Notes: generated from the sequence alone by a model not told the origin. A stretch of DNA of 48,671 nt from Chromatiales bacterium (ex Bugula neritina AB1) (GCA_001730015.1 MDLA01000072.1:1-48671); one strand, 5' to 3'. Shown: positions 35,417 through 45,344, counted from the stretch's first letter. Numbers and translations are program-made.

Positions 35417-37516
35417 ATGTCCGCAAGCTACCAATTGGCTGTTGATATCGGGGGTACTTTTACCGATTCTGTATTAATGAATCGCCTCGGTGAAATTATC
35501 GCCAGCAGCAAAACGCCCACCACCCACAGCAACCCGACGGAAGGTGCCTGGAATGGCGTTGATCGTGTGTTGCAGGAAGCACAGGTAACAATAGATAATA
35601 TTGATCGTTTCATTCACGGGACTACACTTGCGACCAATGCACTGATTGAACGGCGTGGAGCAACAGTCGCCAGTATCTCTACTGAAGGTTTTAGAGATAC
35701 GCTGGAGATTGCCTACGAACGTCGCTACGATCAATACGATGTGATGATCGATAAGCCCGACTTAATCGTGCCTCGCTCACGCAGTTACACGATACCCGAG
35801 CGAGTAACCTGGCAGGGGAGTGTATTAAAGCCAATCGACCTGAGTGCGGTTGCAAATCTGGTTGCTGAGTTCAAAAAAAATCAGGTAGACGCGGTGGCTG
35901 TCTGCCTGTTACATGCCTATGCCAACCCGAAGCATGAGCAAATGCTAAAGCGCGCACTGCTTGAATCAAACCCCGATCTTAGCATCTCCCTTTCAAGTGA
36001 TGTCAGCCCGGAAGCCAGAGAGTTTGACCGCCTGTGTACCACGATTGCCAATGCCTATATACAACCGATGATGGCGGGCTACCTTGAGCACTTTGCCGGG
36101 CATTTTAAATCTGCCGGTATGCGTTGCCCTATCCTGATGATTACCGCAAGCGGCGGCATGACAACCCTGGATACAGCTGCCCGTTTGCCAATTCGCCTTG
36201 TAGAATCCGGTCCGGCGGGCGGGGCCGTGCTGGCTGCACAGATGGCAAAGCAATTGGGGGCGGAGTCGGTGTTGTCTTTTGATATGGGTGGTACAACAGC
36301 CAAACTGTGTCTGATTGATCAGTATCGTCCGCAACGTTCAAGAAAATTTGAAATTGCGCGTGCCGCCCGTTTTGTTAAAGGCAGTGGTATGCCGGTGCGT
36401 ATCCCGGTACTGGAGATGATAGAAATCGGGGCCGGTGGTGGCTCCATTGCCAGTGTCGACTCTCTCGGTCGTCTGCAGGTGGGGCCGCAGAGTGCGGGCA
36501 GCGAACCGGGCCCGGCGGCCTATGGCAAGGGTGGTACAAAGGCTACAGTGACAGATGCTGATCTGGCGCTGGGTTTACTCGATGCAAGCCTGTTTGCAGA
36601 AGGGCGGTTGCCGTTGCAACCGCAGGCTACTGCGCAGGCGATCACTCAACATATTGCTGAGCCCCTTGGTTTGTCCGTCGAACAGGCTGCTATGGGAGTC
36701 AGTGAAATTGTTAACGAAAACATGGCAAACGCTGCCCGTATGCATGCGGTTGAATCCGGTAAGGATCTGGGTGCCAGGTTAATGATTGCTTTTGGTGGCA
36801 ATGGCCCGCTGCATGCCACGCGGGTTGCCAGGCGTGCTGGTATCAAGCGGATTATAATTCCACCTGACCCGAGTGTCGGCTCCGCTGTCGGCTTTCTGCA
36901 TGCGCCTGTATCGTTCGAAATTGTTAAGAGTTACTACACGCTGTTGAGAGAGCTCAATGTAGATGTGTTAAATGATTTTCTGCAGCAACTGACGGGCGAG
37001 GCAACAGGGGTGGTTAAACTTGCAACCACCGCAGAAGCGCTGAACCACCGGCGTACCGCGTTTATGCGCTATAAGGGCCAGGGGCACGAAATAGAAATTG
37101 AGCTACCAGAGCGGTTGCTCCACAGCGACGATAAAACCAATTTACAAAATCGATTCGAACAGGAATATCAAAAACAGTTTTCAAGGCCGGTGCCGGGTAT
37201 GCAAATTGAAATTCTTAACTGGGGGGTTAGTGTCTCGACACCGGTTAAGACGGCCGCACTCCAGCCAGGCGAGTCTGTGGGCAATAGAGTGAGTTCGAAT
37301 AGCACCCGTACGATCACCTGTGATATGAGCGGCAAGTCTATACAAGCGCAACTACTGCACCGTGCTGATCTACCCGCTGGCGCGGTTATTCACGGGCCCG
37401 CATTGATTCAGGAGTCGCAAACGACCACTTTGGTCAGTGCAGACTTTAGCGCCAGTATCGACACGGCAGGAAATATACATCTGCAACGAACAGAACCGAA
37501 AGTGACCGTCGCATGA
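35417..37516 (+). CDS. hyuA: Hydantoinase/oxoprolinase subunit A
   Basis: This 699-residue protein matches the HyuA family (Hydant_A_N plus Hydantoinase_A). Its features are the actin-like ATP motif AVDIGGTFTDSVL at the N-terminus, FIHGTTLATNALIERRGA, ITASGGMTTLDTAARLPIRL and DMGGTTAKLC. It forms an ATP-dependent amidohydrolase with HyuB that opens cyclic amides such as N-methylhydantoin or 5-oxoproline, or works as a related carboxylase. It begins a four-gene operon; its stop overlaps the hyuB start by four bases. The substrate cannot be fixed, though the downstream racemase-like gene suggests a hydantoin-type or carbamoyl compound. Confidence 0.93.
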   Translation: MSASYQLAVDIGGTFTDSVLMNRLGEIIASSKTPTTHSNPTEGAWNGVDRVLQEAQVTIDNIDRFIHGTTLATNALIERRGATVASISTEGFRDTLEIAYERRYDQYDVMIDKPDLIVPRSRSYTIPERVTWQGSVLKPIDLSAVANLVAEFKKNQVDAVAVCLLHAYANPKHEQMLKRALLESNPDLSISLSSDVSPEAREFDRLCTTIANAYIQPMMAGYLEHFAGHFKSAGMRCPILMITASGGMTTLDTAARLPIRLVESGPAGGAVLAAQMAKQLGAESVLSFDMGGTTAKLCLIDQYRPQRSRKFEIARAARFVKGSGMPVRIPVLEMIEIGAGGGSIASVDSLGRLQVGPQSAGSEPGPAAYGKGGTKATVTDADLALGLLDASLFAEGRLPLQPQATAQAITQHIAEPLGLSVEQAAMGVSEIVNENMANAARMHAVESGKDLGARLMIAFGGNGPLHATRVARRAGIKRIIIPPDPSVGSAVGFLHAPVSFEIVKSYYTLLRELNVDVLNDFLQQLTGEATGVVKLATTAEALNHRRTAFMRYKGQGHEIEIELPERLLHSDDKTNLQNRFEQEYQKQFSRPVPGMQIEILNWGVSVSTPVKTAALQPGESVGNRVSSNSTRTITCDMSGKSIQAQLLHRADLPAGAVIHGPALIQESQTTTLVSADFSASIDTAGNIHLQRTEPKVTVA

Positions 37517-39180
37517 AACTGGATATCGCAAGCCATCAGGTGCTATGGAATCGGCTACTGGCCGTAGTAGAAGAGCAGGGGCAGGCGCTGATACGTGCGG
37601 CGTTCAGTCCGATCGTTCGTGAATGCGGAGATATTTCAGCTGGGGTTTTTGATCAGCAGGGTCGAATGCTTGCACAGGCTGTTACCGGCACACCCGGGCA
37701 CATCAATACCATGGCAGAAGCGGTGCTCACCCTTCGAGATTACATCCAGCCACAGAATATGAAGCCCGGCGATATATACACCACCAACGATCCCTGGATC
37801 GCTTCCGGACATCTGAATGATTTTTTATTGCTTATGCCTGTGTTTTATCGGCAGCGGCTGGTGGCTTTTACCGCCTGTACTTCTCACCTCGTTGATCTGG
37901 GCGGGCTCGGCATGGGCCCGGAGGGAAGCGATATCTACGACGAAGGCTTGCTTATCCCACCCTGCACGCTGGTTCAGGAGGGGCAAATTAACGCACTGCT
38001 GCTGGATATAATTAAAGCAAACTCCCGAGAGCCAGTGGCCAACGAGGGAGATATCTATGCTTTATCTGCCTGTTGCGAAACCGGTGCCAGGCGTCTAACG
38101 GGTATGATGGACGAGTTCGCTTTAACCGAACTTGATTCGCTGGCAGATTATATTATCAATACTTCCAGAAATGGTTGCGAGCAGGCGATTGCACAAGTGC
38201 CGAACGGGTGTTACAAGAGCAAGCTATCAATAGAGGGGTATGAGTCCGATATCGACTTGCATGCCACTCTCACGGTAAACGACAGAGATATCCATCTGGA
38301 TTTTACCGGCACTGCACCGTGCTCTGCCAAGGGAATTAATGTGCCACTTAACTATGCAGCTGCCTACTCGGTTTTCGCAATGCGTTGTATAATTGGTGCT
38401 CACATCCCCAATAATGCTGGTTCTCTGGGGCCGTTCAGGGTATCAGCGCCGGCCGGGTGTATCCTCAATGCTCAAGCGCCTGCGCCTGTGGCTATGCGCC
38501 ATACTATAGGGCAGCTGACCCCCGATTTAGTCTACGGTTGTCTGCATCAGGCGTTGCCGGAGAAGGTTCCTGCGGAAGGGGCTTCCTGCATGTATGACCT
38601 GCCATTGCGAAGCACACCGGGCGCTGATATCTCTTCTGCATTTGCACTGGAGTTAGTCTTTAACGGCGGCACAGGTGCACGGCCTGTAAAAGATGGCTTG
38701 TCTGCGACTGCTTTTCCAAGTGGTGTCTGGGGTAGTCAGGTAGAAACGACAGAGTCTGCAGCACCGGTGCTAATTCATCGGCGTGAACTTCGTATAGACA
38801 GCGGCGGCAGCGGTGAATTTCGAGGAGGCCTCGGGCAGCGAATCGAAATTGAACCAAGTGATGATAACGATATCCTGCTGTTTTTATCGGTCGAGCGTAT
38901 ACGTTATGGTGCCGCTGGCCGCAATGGCGGAGGTGAAGGTGCCGTTGGTCGAATTCGACTGGGTGAAAAAGCAGCGTCGCTACCGGGAAAGGGTGTTGTA
39001 ACCATACCTGCGAACACAACCTTGATTTTTGAAACTCCCGGTGGTGGTGGTTTTGGCAGCGCGCACAGGCGCAAGGTGAGTGCTATAGATGCAGATGTCA
39101 GTGAAGGGTTAATTTCTGAATCTGCTGCAAGAGATACTTATCCCCAGTGGCTCGCGGCTGGCAGGAGGGCGAAAAAATAA
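37513..39180 (+). CDS. hyuB: Hydantoinase/oxoprolinase subunit B
   Basis: This 555-residue HyuB/Hydantoinase_B protein has ECGDISAGVFDQQGRMLAQA, GDIYTTNDPW, HLNDFLLLMPVF, then the C-terminal glycine-rich segment FETPGGGGFG. It is the partner subunit of HyuA and normal in length. The ATG overlaps the hyuA stop (ATGA), so synthesis of the two subunits is coupled. The aminotransferase gene begins after a single base. Confidence 0.93.
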   Translation: MKLDIASHQVLWNRLLAVVEEQGQALIRAAFSPIVRECGDISAGVFDQQGRMLAQAVTGTPGHINTMAEAVLTLRDYIQPQNMKPGDIYTTNDPWIASGHLNDFLLLMPVFYRQRLVAFTACTSHLVDLGGLGMGPEGSDIYDEGLLIPPCTLVQEGQINALLLDIIKANSREPVANEGDIYALSACCETGARRLTGMMDEFALTELDSLADYIINTSRNGCEQAIAQVPNGCYKSKLSIEGYESDIDLHATLTVNDRDIHLDFTGTAPCSAKGINVPLNYAAAYSVFAMRCIIGAHIPNNAGSLGPFRVSAPAGCILNAQAPAPVAMRHTIGQLTPDLVYGCLHQALPEKVPAEGASCMYDLPLRSTPGADISSAFALELVFNGGTGARPVKDGLSATAFPSGVWGSQVETTESAAPVLIHRRELRIDSGGSGEFRGGLGQRIEIEPSDDNDILLFLSVERIRYGAAGRNGGGEGAVGRIRLGEKAASLPGKGVVTIPANTTLIFETPGGGGFGSAHRRKVSAIDADVSEGLISESAARDTYPQWLAAGRRAKK

Positions 39181-39181
39181 A

Positions 39182-40270
39182 ATGAGACAGCACACCACAG
39201 CGCGTGCCCACATTGCCCGAATGGCACCCTACACCCTTGCGGAGTTCGCAATACCAGCCGGGCAAAGATTGATTTCGCTGGCGCAGAACGAAAGCCTGCG
39301 TGCGCCGTCGCCGCGGGTTGCACGGGCTATTAGCAATCATGTGAGTCAACTGGCGCAGTATCCTGATCCGGAGTGGAAAGAACTGCGCAAGGCGCTATCG
39401 CAATTACATGATATTGATCAGCAGTCAATTCTATGTGGCGTCGGGTCGATGGAAATTATTCAGTGCATTGCGCATGCCTGGCTCGACGCATCGGCGACGG
39501 TAGTTACCACACAATATGCGTATGCCTTTATCAATACTGTAGCAAGATACACAGACGCAAACATTGAGCACGTTGAAGAAGATGCGTTCACCGTTTCTAT
39601 AGACAACATCATTGCCGCTGCAGATGAAAACACCACAATGGTGTTTCTTGCCAACCCCGGTAACCCGACAGGAACTCGCATTCCCCGTGCGGAAATACGG
39701 CGGTTGCGCAACAATATTGACCCGGATACCTTGTTGGTTATTGACGAAGCCTATGCAGAGTTTTCTGATCAGTGTGATGATTACCTGTTTGACCTGACCG
39801 GGAGCACGCAGACCGTTATACTTAGAACCTTTTCAAAGGCCTATGGTCTGGCCGGATTGCGGGTTGGATGGGGAGCTTTTGAAGCATCAATTGCCGAACA
39901 GGTTCGTAAACTGCTGAACCCGAATAATATTAGTTTACTTAGTCAGGTGGCGGCGACTGCCTGTGTACAGGATCAGGCCTATATGCTGGAGACCTGCCGC
40001 CAGACAGCTTACCTGCGTGATGCGCTGATCAATAACGTTAAAGGCGTCGGGCTTGAGCCACCTGCCAGTCAGACCAACTTTGTACTGCTGCCATTTGAAA
40101 GCGCAGAGGCTGCCAGCCGTGTCGATGCACAGTTACGTCAACAGGGAATGGTTATGCGCAGTATGGCGGGATATAGGCTGCCTCACTGCCTCCGACTCAC
40201 AATTGTTAACCAGCGCGATATGGATTTTGTACAGGAAAATCTGCTATCTGCCATCGCAGAGGAATGCTAG
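39182..40270 (+). CDS. PLP-dependent aminotransferase, HisC-like
   Basis: This 362-residue fold-type I aminotransferase of the HisC subgroup has VFLANPGNPTGTRIP, LLVIDEAYAEF and the cofactor lysine in RTFSKAYGLAGLRVGW. HisC-like enzymes outside histidine operons often act on other amino acids. Here it is embedded between hyuB (one-base gap) and a racemase-like gene (abutting stop/ATG), so it probably transaminates the amino acid released by the hydantoinase. It is not expected to be the housekeeping histidine enzyme. Confidence 0.88.
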   Translation: MRQHTTARAHIARMAPYTLAEFAIPAGQRLISLAQNESLRAPSPRVARAISNHVSQLAQYPDPEWKELRKALSQLHDIDQQSILCGVGSMEIIQCIAHAWLDASATVVTTQYAYAFINTVARYTDANIEHVEEDAFTVSIDNIIAAADENTTMVFLANPGNPTGTRIPRAEIRRLRNNIDPDTLLVIDEAYAEFSDQCDDYLFDLTGSTQTVILRTFSKAYGLAGLRVGWGAFEASIAEQVRKLLNPNNISLLSQVAATACVQDQAYMLETCRQTAYLRDALINNVKGVGLEPPASQTNFVLLPFESAEAASRVDAQLRQQGMVMRSMAGYRLPHCLRLTIVNQRDMDFVQENLLSAIAEEC

Positions 40271-41011
40271 ATGAATAATCTATCACGCGGTGCCGCACGA
40301 ATTGGCGTGTTTGTCCCGTTCACTAATACTAACCTTGAGGCTGACATGGCAATGATGCGCCCCAATGGTGTATCGATGCATTTTACCCGGATTGGCGGCT
40401 ATGATATAGACGAAGTGCCGGATGCCCGACAAATGGCCGGGCTGGCACAGTCGGATATGGACGAGGCTATTCGTTTACTGGCAGGTGCCAGGCCTGATGT
40501 AATGTTGTACGGTTGCACATCGGCAACACTGTCTCTTGGTCCGTCCTTTGATAGCGATCTATCGTCCAGAATCAAACAAAAAAGCGGTGCATGCTGTATT
40601 ACCGCTGCCGGGGCTTTAGTAAATGCGCTGAAAAAATTGCGTATTACTAATGTCGCTTTTGCATCACCCTATGTGGCTGCGTTGAATGATGATGCGATCA
40701 GCTTTCTTGCTTCGCAGGGTTTCAACGTGGTATCTCGCTTCGACTACCCGGTCGACCTCGGCAACTACGGGCAAGGTGAGCTGCAGCCTGATCAGATACT
40801 TGAATTTGCGCTGCGAGCGGATAACCCGCAGGCCGAGGCTATTGTGCTTTCGTGTACCGATTTACGATCAGCGGAAATTATTGCAGTGCTGGAAGCACAA
40901 ACCAACAAACCCGTTATCACATCGAATCAAGCGATGTTGTTCGCTGCAATGCAGACCCTGCAGTTTAAAGAAGCGATCGAAGGGTATGGTCGTCTATTTG
41001 AACTGCTATAG
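40271..41011 (+). CDS. Asp/Glu racemase superfamily enzyme (maleate isomerase-like)
   Basis: This 246-residue protein has the two half-site cysteines of the Asp/Glu/hydantoin racemase superfamily: VMLYGCTSAT and VLSCTDLRS. The opening ARIGVFVPFTNTNLEADM resembles maleate cis-trans isomerase and arylmalonate decarboxylase. In this operon it could racemise a hydantoin or amino acid, or isomerise a dicarboxylate. An AGAGGA site precedes the ATG, which directly follows the aminotransferase stop. Its last bases and downstream sequence recur in diverged form near 46901. Confidence 0.87.
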   Translation: MNNLSRGAARIGVFVPFTNTNLEADMAMMRPNGVSMHFTRIGGYDIDEVPDARQMAGLAQSDMDEAIRLLAGARPDVMLYGCTSATLSLGPSFDSDLSSRIKQKSGACCITAAGALVNALKKLRITNVAFASPYVAALNDDAISFLASQGFNVVSRFDYPVDLGNYGQGELQPDQILEFALRADNPQAEAIVLSCTDLRSAEIIAVLEAQTNKPVITSNQAMLFAAMQTLQFKEAIEGYGRLFELL

Positions 41012-41112
41012 GTGATTTGTAGTGAGAGCTGGATGGATTACGGAGCTGTATATAAAAATCCATTCTAGGGCGGGCATCCTCAGCGAATGTTGAGTGATTT
41101 CAAGTACCGGCG

Positions 41113-41592
41113 TCACATCCGCTTGGTATTTGTCAGGTCCATCGACCAGACGTCGGGCATCGGTTTCTTTTGCTGAACAGATTTCAGCCGGCCCTCAAGG
41201 ACAACGCGCCCCTCCTGCTCAACTTTTACCATTTGACCTGTCCGGGATCTAAGCCTCAGCTCCGGAGACGATCCTAAGCTGTAGTCCCATTTTACTTCTG
41301 TGTAGTCGATTGTCAGAACGGGTGGTGGTGGAGGAGGCGGTGGAGCTTGCGGCCCGGCTTGCGGGGAGCGTCCTCCGGGCTGTAGGATCGTATGGGTAAC
41401 ATCGTGCCCCGCGTGCGCCTGGCCAGTCCCCAGGGCCATAACAACGGGTTTGTCGTTTGCTTCGGTCATCGACTGAGCTGTCGCGATGACAGCGTTACCA
41501 AGCTTGATCGTGTAAGCTCCAGTTCCGCGGCCGAACGAACCGCGTTTCAGTGTCAGATTCGCATTGGGTATCTGATGTGGCATCTTGGCCAT
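41113..41592 (-). CDS. Hypothetical protein with polyproline linker
   Basis: This 159-residue protein is not recognised. It begins MAKMPHQIPNANLTLKRGSF after an AAAAAGG ribosome-binding site. Residues 1-75 form a compact domain. A run of eight prolines flanked by Ala/Pro/Gly (about 89-101) follows, then a beta-rich, basic C-terminus (VKVEQEGRVVLEGRL). There is no signal peptide. The frame is open to 41643, but the start at 41592 is better supported. Two domains joined by a proline hinge are visible; no function is offered. It is convergent with the hyu operon. Confidence 0.6.
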   Translation of the reverse strand: MAKMPHQIPNANLTLKRGSFGRGTGAYTIKLGNAVIATAQSMTEANDKPVVMALGTGQAHAGHDVTHTILQPGGRSPQAGPQAPPPPPPPPVLTIDYTEVKWDYSLGSSPELRLRSRTGQMVKVEQEGRVVLEGRLKSVQQKKPMPDVWSMDLTNTKRM

Positions 41593-42384
41593 GGCAAAAT
41601 CCTTTTTGTTGCAATGGCCAGGATACCGTGTGGATCCGGCCACGGAATAAGCAAAAGAAAGGATAAACGGTACTTTTAATCACCGCAATTGTTTTTATTG
41701 CCTTGGTTTTGGTAACCCATGACGTTGCTCCAATCTGAAACTAGCGCACTGCGGACTATCATCAGTCCAAATGAGTGATTTTTCGAGCCAGCGAAGTAGC
41801 ATTCATCTAATTTAACGCTGAATGCGACAGCCGCCACTCAATCAGCAAGCCTGATCTCTCCTAGGAGCAATTTGATGAATGGAATAATGTGGCTGGGTTT
41901 ACTGGCCACAACTTTGGTTACTGCATAGTGACCACCTGAATGGACGAATGAATCGGTCAAAGGAGTTGGGCCTGGGCCATTATCTTGTTGATGAAAGTCT
42001 GCCCGAATTGCAAAACTGAGTTTGGGTAAAAAATGCGAGAGCTTAGGAGGATTACTTTGCCTTGGAGTGATTTGATAGTCTGAACATTTGCTTGCATAAC
42101 TGAGCTAGATTCAGTGCGTTGAAAAACTGCTCTGACCCCTCTCGCTCGTTCCCAGGCTACCGGCAAGCAAATTCTTGAGGAGCAGAAAAAATAGCGGACG
42201 CATCTGCACAGGTAAATAAGGAAAAATATAGAGAATATATATTTGATCGGGAATTTGCGAAACGAATTGGTGCGTTTAAATTGATTTTTACCGATGATTG
42301 TACGATCAGGTCGAGTCGTTGAGTATCGAGTGTTATTGGCAACGCGGTAGCCTCGGCTGAACCGCGGGTGATGAGGCTAGCGCC
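41593..42384. other. Intergenic region with no clear gene
   Basis: Nothing convincing is encoded here. It contains a 17-codon hydrophobic ORF at 41875-41928, listed separately, and a 47-codon open stretch at 42179-42322 without a start codon that may be gene debris. No operator-like palindromes or terminators stood out. Confidence 0.5.
41875..41928 (+). CDS. Very short hydrophobic ORF (17 residues)
   Basis: The ORF reads MNGIMWLGLLATTLVTA and then TAG. It is preceded by CTAGGAG at good spacing, the best ribosome-binding site in this gap. It looks like the start of a signal peptide. It may be a truncated exported protein gene or a leader peptide; there is no gene directly downstream on the same strand. 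Confidence 0.2.
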   Translation: MNGIMWLGLLATTLVTA

Positions 42385-43314
42385 TTAAACCATATTCATA
42401 CCCGGGGCACTTGAAGCTGTAATGGCTTGCTTGCAGTGCTCTACAAAAGCATTAATCGTAAATGAATTTCTACTGCCTTCTGCCGTCACCAATCCCATTT
42501 GAAGGTGCGGTAAGTCACATTGCAAAGGTATGTAGCGGACTATTTTGCCATCTGGAGATAGATTGTTTAGCGGTCGCAGGTTAGCGATGGAATAACCGAA
42601 ACCATTTGCGACCAGACTGCGCATTACTGCCATGTCGTGAGTGCGTTCTGCAATAATAGGCCTAATTCCGATTTGGGAAAAAAATGAGGTGAAGTACACG
42701 CTGGTATGCGGAAGGTCAAGCAGCACCATTGCGTAGTCTTTTAAATCAATAGCCGAAACTGACGTGCTGAGAGCTAGTGGATGTTCCTCGTTCACCAGAA
42801 CGAAAGGAGGTAGTTCAACCAGGGGCAGAAATTCAAGGTCAGCCGGAATATCAAGGTTGTAACTCAATGCGATGTCGATTTTGGCTCCCCTAATGTGATC
42901 GAAGATGCCACTTTGATTTAGTTCGAATTGAGTGACGCGTACGTCAGGGTAATTCGATTGAAAACCGCGTCGTAAGCTTGGGAAGATGAGCTGCGCGAAG
43001 CTCAAATAGCACCCGATCGATAATGATCCTCGCACTACCTGAGTGATATCACCGGCAATGTCATTCAACTGCTCCGCTTCGGCGAGTAACTTTCTGGCTT
43101 GAGATAGCATCTGCGATCCGGCTTCCGTCAGCGACAAACCTTTTGCGTGTTTGCGTACAAAAAGGGATAGTCCGAACTCTTGTTCAAGCTGTGATATTGC
43201 CGAAGAGATGGTGGGTGAGGAGACATGCAATTTTTCAGACGCCTGCAGAATTGAACCCAATTCTCCGACGGCTACAAAGTATTCGAGTTGTCTGAGTGTA
43301 AATCGCAGTGGCAT
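42385..43314 (-). CDS. LysR-family transcriptional regulator
   Basis: This 309-residue LysR-type regulator has the N-terminal winged helix (FTLRQLEYFVAVGELGSILQASEKLHVSSPTISSAISQ, here split over residues 4-42), the linker helix and a substrate-binding domain from about residue 95. It is divergent from the Rieske genes that start 735 bases away and is the only local regulator, so it probably controls them. The inducer is unknown. Length is typical of the family. Confidence 0.93.
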   Translation of the reverse strand: MPLRFTLRQLEYFVAVGELGSILQASEKLHVSSPTISSAISQLEQEFGLSLFVRKHAKGLSLTEAGSQMLSQARKLLAEAEQLNDIAGDITQVVRGSLSIGCYLSFAQLIFPSLRRGFQSNYPDVRVTQFELNQSGIFDHIRGAKIDIALSYNLDIPADLEFLPLVELPPFVLVNEEHPLALSTSVSAIDLKDYAMVLLDLPHTSVYFTSFFSQIGIRPIIAERTHDMAVMRSLVANGFGYSIANLRPLNNLSPDGKIVRYIPLQCDLPHLQMGLVTAEGSRNSFTINAFVEHCKQAITASSAPGMNMV

Positions 43315-44049
43315 AGAGTGATACCTGAATTAGTTGCCGCCTGGCGGACCGGTGAGTGATGTCTCTTTCGGTTCCAACCGGTTCCAACGCTTTATTGCAA
43401 TATCTTGCCCGGATGCGCAAATGTCACACGGCTGCGATAGATTTATCTCGCTGCAGTTGCTGCCTAAATCTACTACTGGTGAGGTCGGTTTGTCTACGAC
43501 AATCACACATGCGTAAATGCATCGAATTTGGGTGGTCGGAGGTATTGAATCAAAATGACTGTCAGCCGGTCATTCGTAGCACACGCGACGCGCGCGTCTG
43601 CGGCGAGGCGGACAGCATGTAACATATAAAAGCAGGTTTAGTTTGGACGACAAGATAATTTAACCTGCTCAAGTGCTAATAAAGCTGACCAGATCTGCCC
43701 AGTGTTTCCAGGGAAGCAATCTTCACAGGCCACTCGAATGCGAGCGAAGGTTGGAGCCATTTGAAGTGGCCGCACCGGGTAGTACGTTGTCGCTCTTGCA
43801 CAACCTCGGCCACAATAATTGCCCAAGCGTGGGATAGTGGCCTGCGGTGGCTGTCCTGCCACTCTTGCTGAGTCTGCCTGTTGAAGAGGTTCAGAATTTT
43901 CTAAGCAATGGTTGTTTGATTTTTAATTTACCTCATCGCCAATTACAGACACACTCCGCTCGATTAGCCAGCACTCACTTAGCACCTGTGTTCATCTGAT
44001 GTGCAGAGACTGACCGTTTATTTGTTAGATCAGAAGTTGGAAGTTGCAA
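43315..44049. other. Long intergenic region between LysR and Rieske genes
   Basis: No gene is recognised. The stretch contains a perfect 10-bp tandem duplication of CGGTTCCAAC (43369-43388), about 55 bases upstream of the LysR start and suitably placed to be a regulator site. It also contains the 12-bp palindrome GACGCGCGCGTC (43587-43598). Promoters for both divergent units should lie here, but I could not place them confidently. Confidence 0.45.
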
Positions 44050-45228
44050 ATGCCCTGCGACCAGGAGATTAGAGCGAAATTTATGAGCGATATAGCCACC
44101 AGCAGCAAACACAAAAGTGCCGCCGCGGATCTTGCGGAAAATACCGCTGTGCCATTCGAGAAGGCTCACGCCATGCCTGTTGGCGTTTATACCTCCGAGG
44201 CATTTCTGGCTGGGGAACTGGAGCATGTATTCAGTCACGACTGGTTCTGCGCCGGGCGTGCCAGTGCGCTTGCCAAAATCGGGGATTATCTCACTATAGA
44301 ACTCGCCGGCCAGCCGATCATGGTGTTGAGAAATAGTGAAGGCAGGCTGCAAGCGCAATCAAATGTCTGCCTGCACCGCATGTCCACCCTGCTCGACGGG
44401 CGTGGTAATACGCGCTCTATTGTCTGTCCCTATCACGCATGGACGTATGAGCTGGACGGTCGGCTTCGCGGCGCACCAGCCATGAACGAGAACCTGTCAT
44501 TTTGCAAAAAAGGGATGCGCTTGCCTGTGGTTCGGTGCGAAGACTGGCTTGGTTGGATCATGGTGACATTGAACCCAGATGCAGCACCGGTCGCCGAGCA
44601 GCTGACCGATGTAGAGGCCTTGGTCGAGGACTATGATGCAGTTAATTACGAAGAGTCATTCTTTGAGACACACGTGTGGGATACCAACTGGAAGGTACTC
44701 GCCGAGAATTTCATGGAGAGCTATCATCTGCCGGTTTGTCATCGCGGTACCATTGGCGGACTGTCCAGGCTTGACGAGATGATTTGTCCGCCGGGAAAAC
44801 CAACGTTCAACTACCACACCATATTAAAAGATGACTCGCTAAAAATTGCCCTGGCGCATCCGGACAACACCCGTATGAAAGGTGATCGACGCCGTACAAC
44901 GTATCTGCTGGCAATCTACCCGAGTCTGTTGATAACGTTGACACCGGGATACTTCTGGTATCTGTCATTGCATCCGCAGGGTGTTGGTCAGGTACAAATT
45001 ATGTTCGGCGGCGGCATGTCCGCCGAGTATGCAAATGATGCCGACGCACAAGCGAATTTCGCCAAACTTAAAACCTTGCTGGATGAAGTCAACGTTGAGG
45101 ATCGAGGCTGTACTGAGAAGGTTTTTCGAGGACTGTGTTCTCGGCTCGCTGTGCCCGGTCCGCTCTCGCACCTGGAACGGCCGAATTACGAATTTGCGCA
45201 GTACCTGTCGAATCGAATTCCCGCCTAG
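44050..45228 (+). CDS. Rieske ring-hydroxylating oxygenase alpha subunit, copy 1
   Basis: This protein of about 392 residues has a Rieske [2Fe-2S] site (NVCLH, Cys107 and His109; CPYH, Cys126 and His129) and a catalytic domain with the mononuclear-iron motif ENFMESYHLPVCH. It belongs to the broad group with glycine-betaine, stachydrine and aromatic oxygenases. It needs a reductase, which is not encoded nearby. ATG 44050 has GGAAG upstream; ATG 44083 is an alternative start. The stop codon lies inside the target duplication of a MITE-like element. Confidence 0.9.
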   Translation: MPCDQEIRAKFMSDIATSSKHKSAAADLAENTAVPFEKAHAMPVGVYTSEAFLAGELEHVFSHDWFCAGRASALAKIGDYLTIELAGQPIMVLRNSEGRLQAQSNVCLHRMSTLLDGRGNTRSIVCPYHAWTYELDGRLRGAPAMNENLSFCKKGMRLPVVRCEDWLGWIMVTLNPDAAPVAEQLTDVEALVEDYDAVNYEESFFETHVWDTNWKVLAENFMESYHLPVCHRGTIGGLSRLDEMICPPGKPTFNYHTILKDDSLKIALAHPDNTRMKGDRRRTTYLLAIYPSLLITLTPGYFWYLSLHPQGVGQVQIMFGGGMSAEYANDADAQANFAKLKTLLDEVNVEDRGCTEKVFRGLCSRLAVPGPLSHLERPNYEFAQYLSNRIPA

Positions 45229-45344
45229 ATGGCTGTCCGAGAACTAGAAAAATAGAGTATTTCAATCTATATATAGTGTTATACATAAATTAAAACGTAA
45301 CATATAGTATGTCAATTTTTGAAATTCCTGTTCTCGGACAGTCA
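45229..45344. mobile_element. MITE-like element, 116 bp
   Basis: The perfect 11-bp inverted repeat TGTCCGAGAAC (45234-45244) / GTTCTCGGACA (45330-45340) bounds an AT-rich core with no coding capacity. The similarity extends a few bases on both sides. The element is flanked by CCTAG on the left (45224-45228) and right (45345-45349), which looks like a 5-bp target duplication. It inserted exactly at the stop codon of the first Rieske gene. No related transposase is in the window. Confidence 0.6.

Noticed and set aside
41321..41345. Possible phase-variable repeat in the polyproline codons
   Set aside because: The repeat codes in triplets with mixed third bases, so slippage would not be frequent and frame would be kept.
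42179..42322. 47-codon open stretch on the plus strand with coding-like composition (KYREYIFDREFAKRIG)
   Set aside because: It has no start codon, no ribosome-binding site and no recognised family. It may be debris of a lost gene, but it is too short to support.
43638..43862. Minus-strand frame of 74 codons between LysR and the first Rieske gene
   Set aside because: The composition is not convincing, there is no ribosome-binding site and no family. Probably chance.
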